DNA of 5,584 bases from CAZUFB01 sp048173955 (GTDB taxonomy: Bacteria; Actinomycetota; Coriobacteriia; Coriobacteriales; UMGS124), in NCBI GenBank assembly GCA_048173955.1, contig DBEYOB010000002.1:1-5584 (forward strand). The letters are read 5' to 3'. Below, piece by piece: positions 4,728 to 5,584 of the stretch (positions are counted from its first letter, which is position 1; every line of letters starts with the position of its first letter). Below the pieces are notes generated by a model. The model saw nothing but the letters and a program-made list of their open reading frames with translations. It ran no database searches and was not told where the DNA came from. The position numbers and the translations under genes were made by a program.

Positions 4728-5429
4728 ATGTCGTTCATCGAGTTCCGCAACGTCACCAAGGTCTACGGCGAGGGGGCGGCCGCCGTGCGCGCCGCCGACG
4801 GCATCGACCTGGAGCTCGAGCGCGGCGAATTCGTGCTCGTCGTGGGCCCGTCGGGGGCCGGCAAGACCACGGTGCTCAACATGCTCGGCGGCATGGAGCA
4901 GCCCACCTCGGGGCAGATTCTCTTCGACGGGCGCGACATCTCGCAGCTCGACGAGAAGGGCCTTACCCTCTACCGGCGCAACGACGTGGGCTTCGTCTTC
5001 CAGTTCTACAACCTCATCGCAAGCCTCACCGCGCGCGAGAACGTCGAGCTGGCGAGCGAGATTTGCGTCGACCCGCTGCCGGTCGACGACGTGCTCGCCA
5101 GCGTGGGCCTGGCGCACCGCATGGACAACTTCCCCGCCGAGCTCTCGGGTGGCGAGCAGCAGCGCGTCGCCATCGCCCGCGCCATCGCCAAGAACCCGCG
5201 CCTCATCCTGGCCGACGAGCCCACCGGCGCGCTCGACTTCAAGACGGGCCGCGCCGTGCTCGAGCTGCTCCAGCGCATCTGCCGCGAGTCGCGCAAGACG
5301 CTCGTGCTCATCACCCACAACCTGGGGTTCGTCCCCATCGCGGACCGCATCGTGCACATCGCGAGCGGCCGGGTCGAGGGCGTCGAGGTCAACGAGCACC
5401 CCGTCAGCGCCTCGACGATCACCTGGTAG
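4728..5429 (+). CDS. ABC transporter ATP-binding protein (LolD/MacB/FtsE type)
   Basis: The 233-residue nucleotide-binding subunit is complete. In order it shows the aromatic Y13 of the A-loop, Walker A GPSGAGKT (40-47), Q92 in the Q-loop (FVFQFYNLIASLTARENV), signature LSGGEQQ (139-145), Walker B LILADEP (159-165) with catalytic E164, and the switch histidine H197 (LITHN). Length and the FQFYNLI...TARENV wording fit the MacB/LolD/FtsE family, whose ATPases drive FtsX-like permeases rather than classical importers. In Gram-positives such pairs export or sense peptides, resist antimicrobials or act on the envelope; the substrate cannot be told here. AAGGAGGT (4712-4719) lies 8 nt before the ATG, which settles the start. 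The next frame starts 9 bp after the stop and is probably the permease of the same operon. All catalytic motifs are intact and codon use is typical of the window. Confidence 0.95.
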   Translation: MSFIEFRNVTKVYGEGAAAVRAADGIDLELERGEFVLVVGPSGAGKTTVLNMLGGMEQPTSGQILFDGRDISQLDEKGLTLYRRNDVGFVFQFYNLIASLTARENVELASEICVDPLPVDDVLASVGLAHRMDNFPAELSGGEQQRVAIARAIAKNPRLILADEPTGALDFKTGRAVLELLQRICRESRKTLVLITHNLGFVPIADRIVHIASGRVEGVEVNEHPVSASTITW

Positions 5430-5438
5430 GGGCGCACC

Positions 5439-5584
5439 ATGGGCAGACGAAACGAGCAGGAGCACCAGTCCGGGCAGACATATGCGCCCAAGCACATGGC
5501 CCCCGCGCCGGACGCCGCGCGCGACGCGCATGCCGGGAGCGACATGCAGGCCGCCGGTCGCCCGGCGCACGCGCGCCCCGTCCC
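5439..5584 (+). CDS. Partial CDS, probable FtsX-type permease partner (N-terminus only)
   Basis: ATG 5439 follows the ABC ATPase stop by 9 bp, with a weak GGGG (5430-5433) just upstream. The frame is open to the end of the window (48 codons, no stop) and has G or C at most third positions. The visible product begins MGRRNEQEHQSGQTYAPKH and continues as a hydrophilic alanine/proline/arginine-rich stretch without a transmembrane helix so far. Position and operon logic suggest the permease subunit; FtsX-type permeases of some Gram-positives carry a hydrophilic N-terminal extension before the first helix. Nothing in the visible residues proves the family, so the call rests on context. Confidence 0.6.
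   Translation, partial: MGRRNEQEHQSGQTYAPKHMAPAPDAARDAHAGSDMQAAGRPAHARPV

Noticed and set aside
4572..5570. A 332-codon minus frame opposite the ABC ATPase.
   Set aside because: It is a mirror frame of a gene with all ABC motifs; its composition (RGGHVLG, DEHERLA and similar) is typical antisense reading of high-GC coding DNA.

Overview
The window is high-GC bacterial DNA with strong GC bias at third codon positions. The mix of genes (a DUF4143/COG1373-type ATPase remnant, a bacterial PH-domain membrane protein pair, an FtsX-type ABC system) and the style of the intergenic repeats suggest a Gram-positive actinobacterium of the Coriobacteriia (Olsenella/Collinsella/Atopobiaceae-like). That placement is inference: the window holds no rRNA or other marker gene.

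Layout. Positions 1-449 hold no convincing gene but carry one copy of a complex intergenic repeat, here called element A (57-339). A minus-strand reading frame at 450-1046 encodes only the C-terminal DUF4143 part of a normally much longer ATPase. It begins beside an AT-rich 36-bp dyad (1092-1127) that overlaps a plausible minus-strand promoter. A second copy of element A lies at 1260-1533 in the same orientation. A strong GC hairpin (1573-1602) follows. Then come two minus-strand, tightly spaced genes for membrane proteins with bacterial PH domains: a YdbT-like 636-aa protein (1609-3519) and, upstream of it, a YdbS-like 154-aa protein (3522-3986). The 741-bp divergent intergenic region (3987-4727) contains a 21-bp tandem duplication, a run of ten C, a G/C-rich triplicated motif, a second kind of repeat (element B, 4371-4531) around an AT-rich palindrome, and the promoter region of the rightward operon. 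That operon begins with an ABC transporter ATPase of the LolD/MacB/FtsE type (4728-5429). A start codon 9 bp after its stop opens a frame that runs off the window (5439-5584), probably the partner permease.

The most interesting signal is not a protein. Both copies of element A are built from five 24-nt units of the form GGTCA-N10-GAGTGCGTG, placed with exactly conserved distances (40 bp, inverted core, 40 bp, 52 bp). The N10 part varies while its length does not. Element B uses the same 5-10-9 geometry with different words (GTGCA-N10-GAGTGAACG), again as an inverted pair. This looks like a family of bipartite protein-recognition sites or a structured mobile/intergenic element, and I cannot assign it to a described system.

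The two PH-domain proteins probably form one membrane complex. The ABC ATPase probably pairs with the downstream permease. I see no direct functional link between these operons and the repeats.
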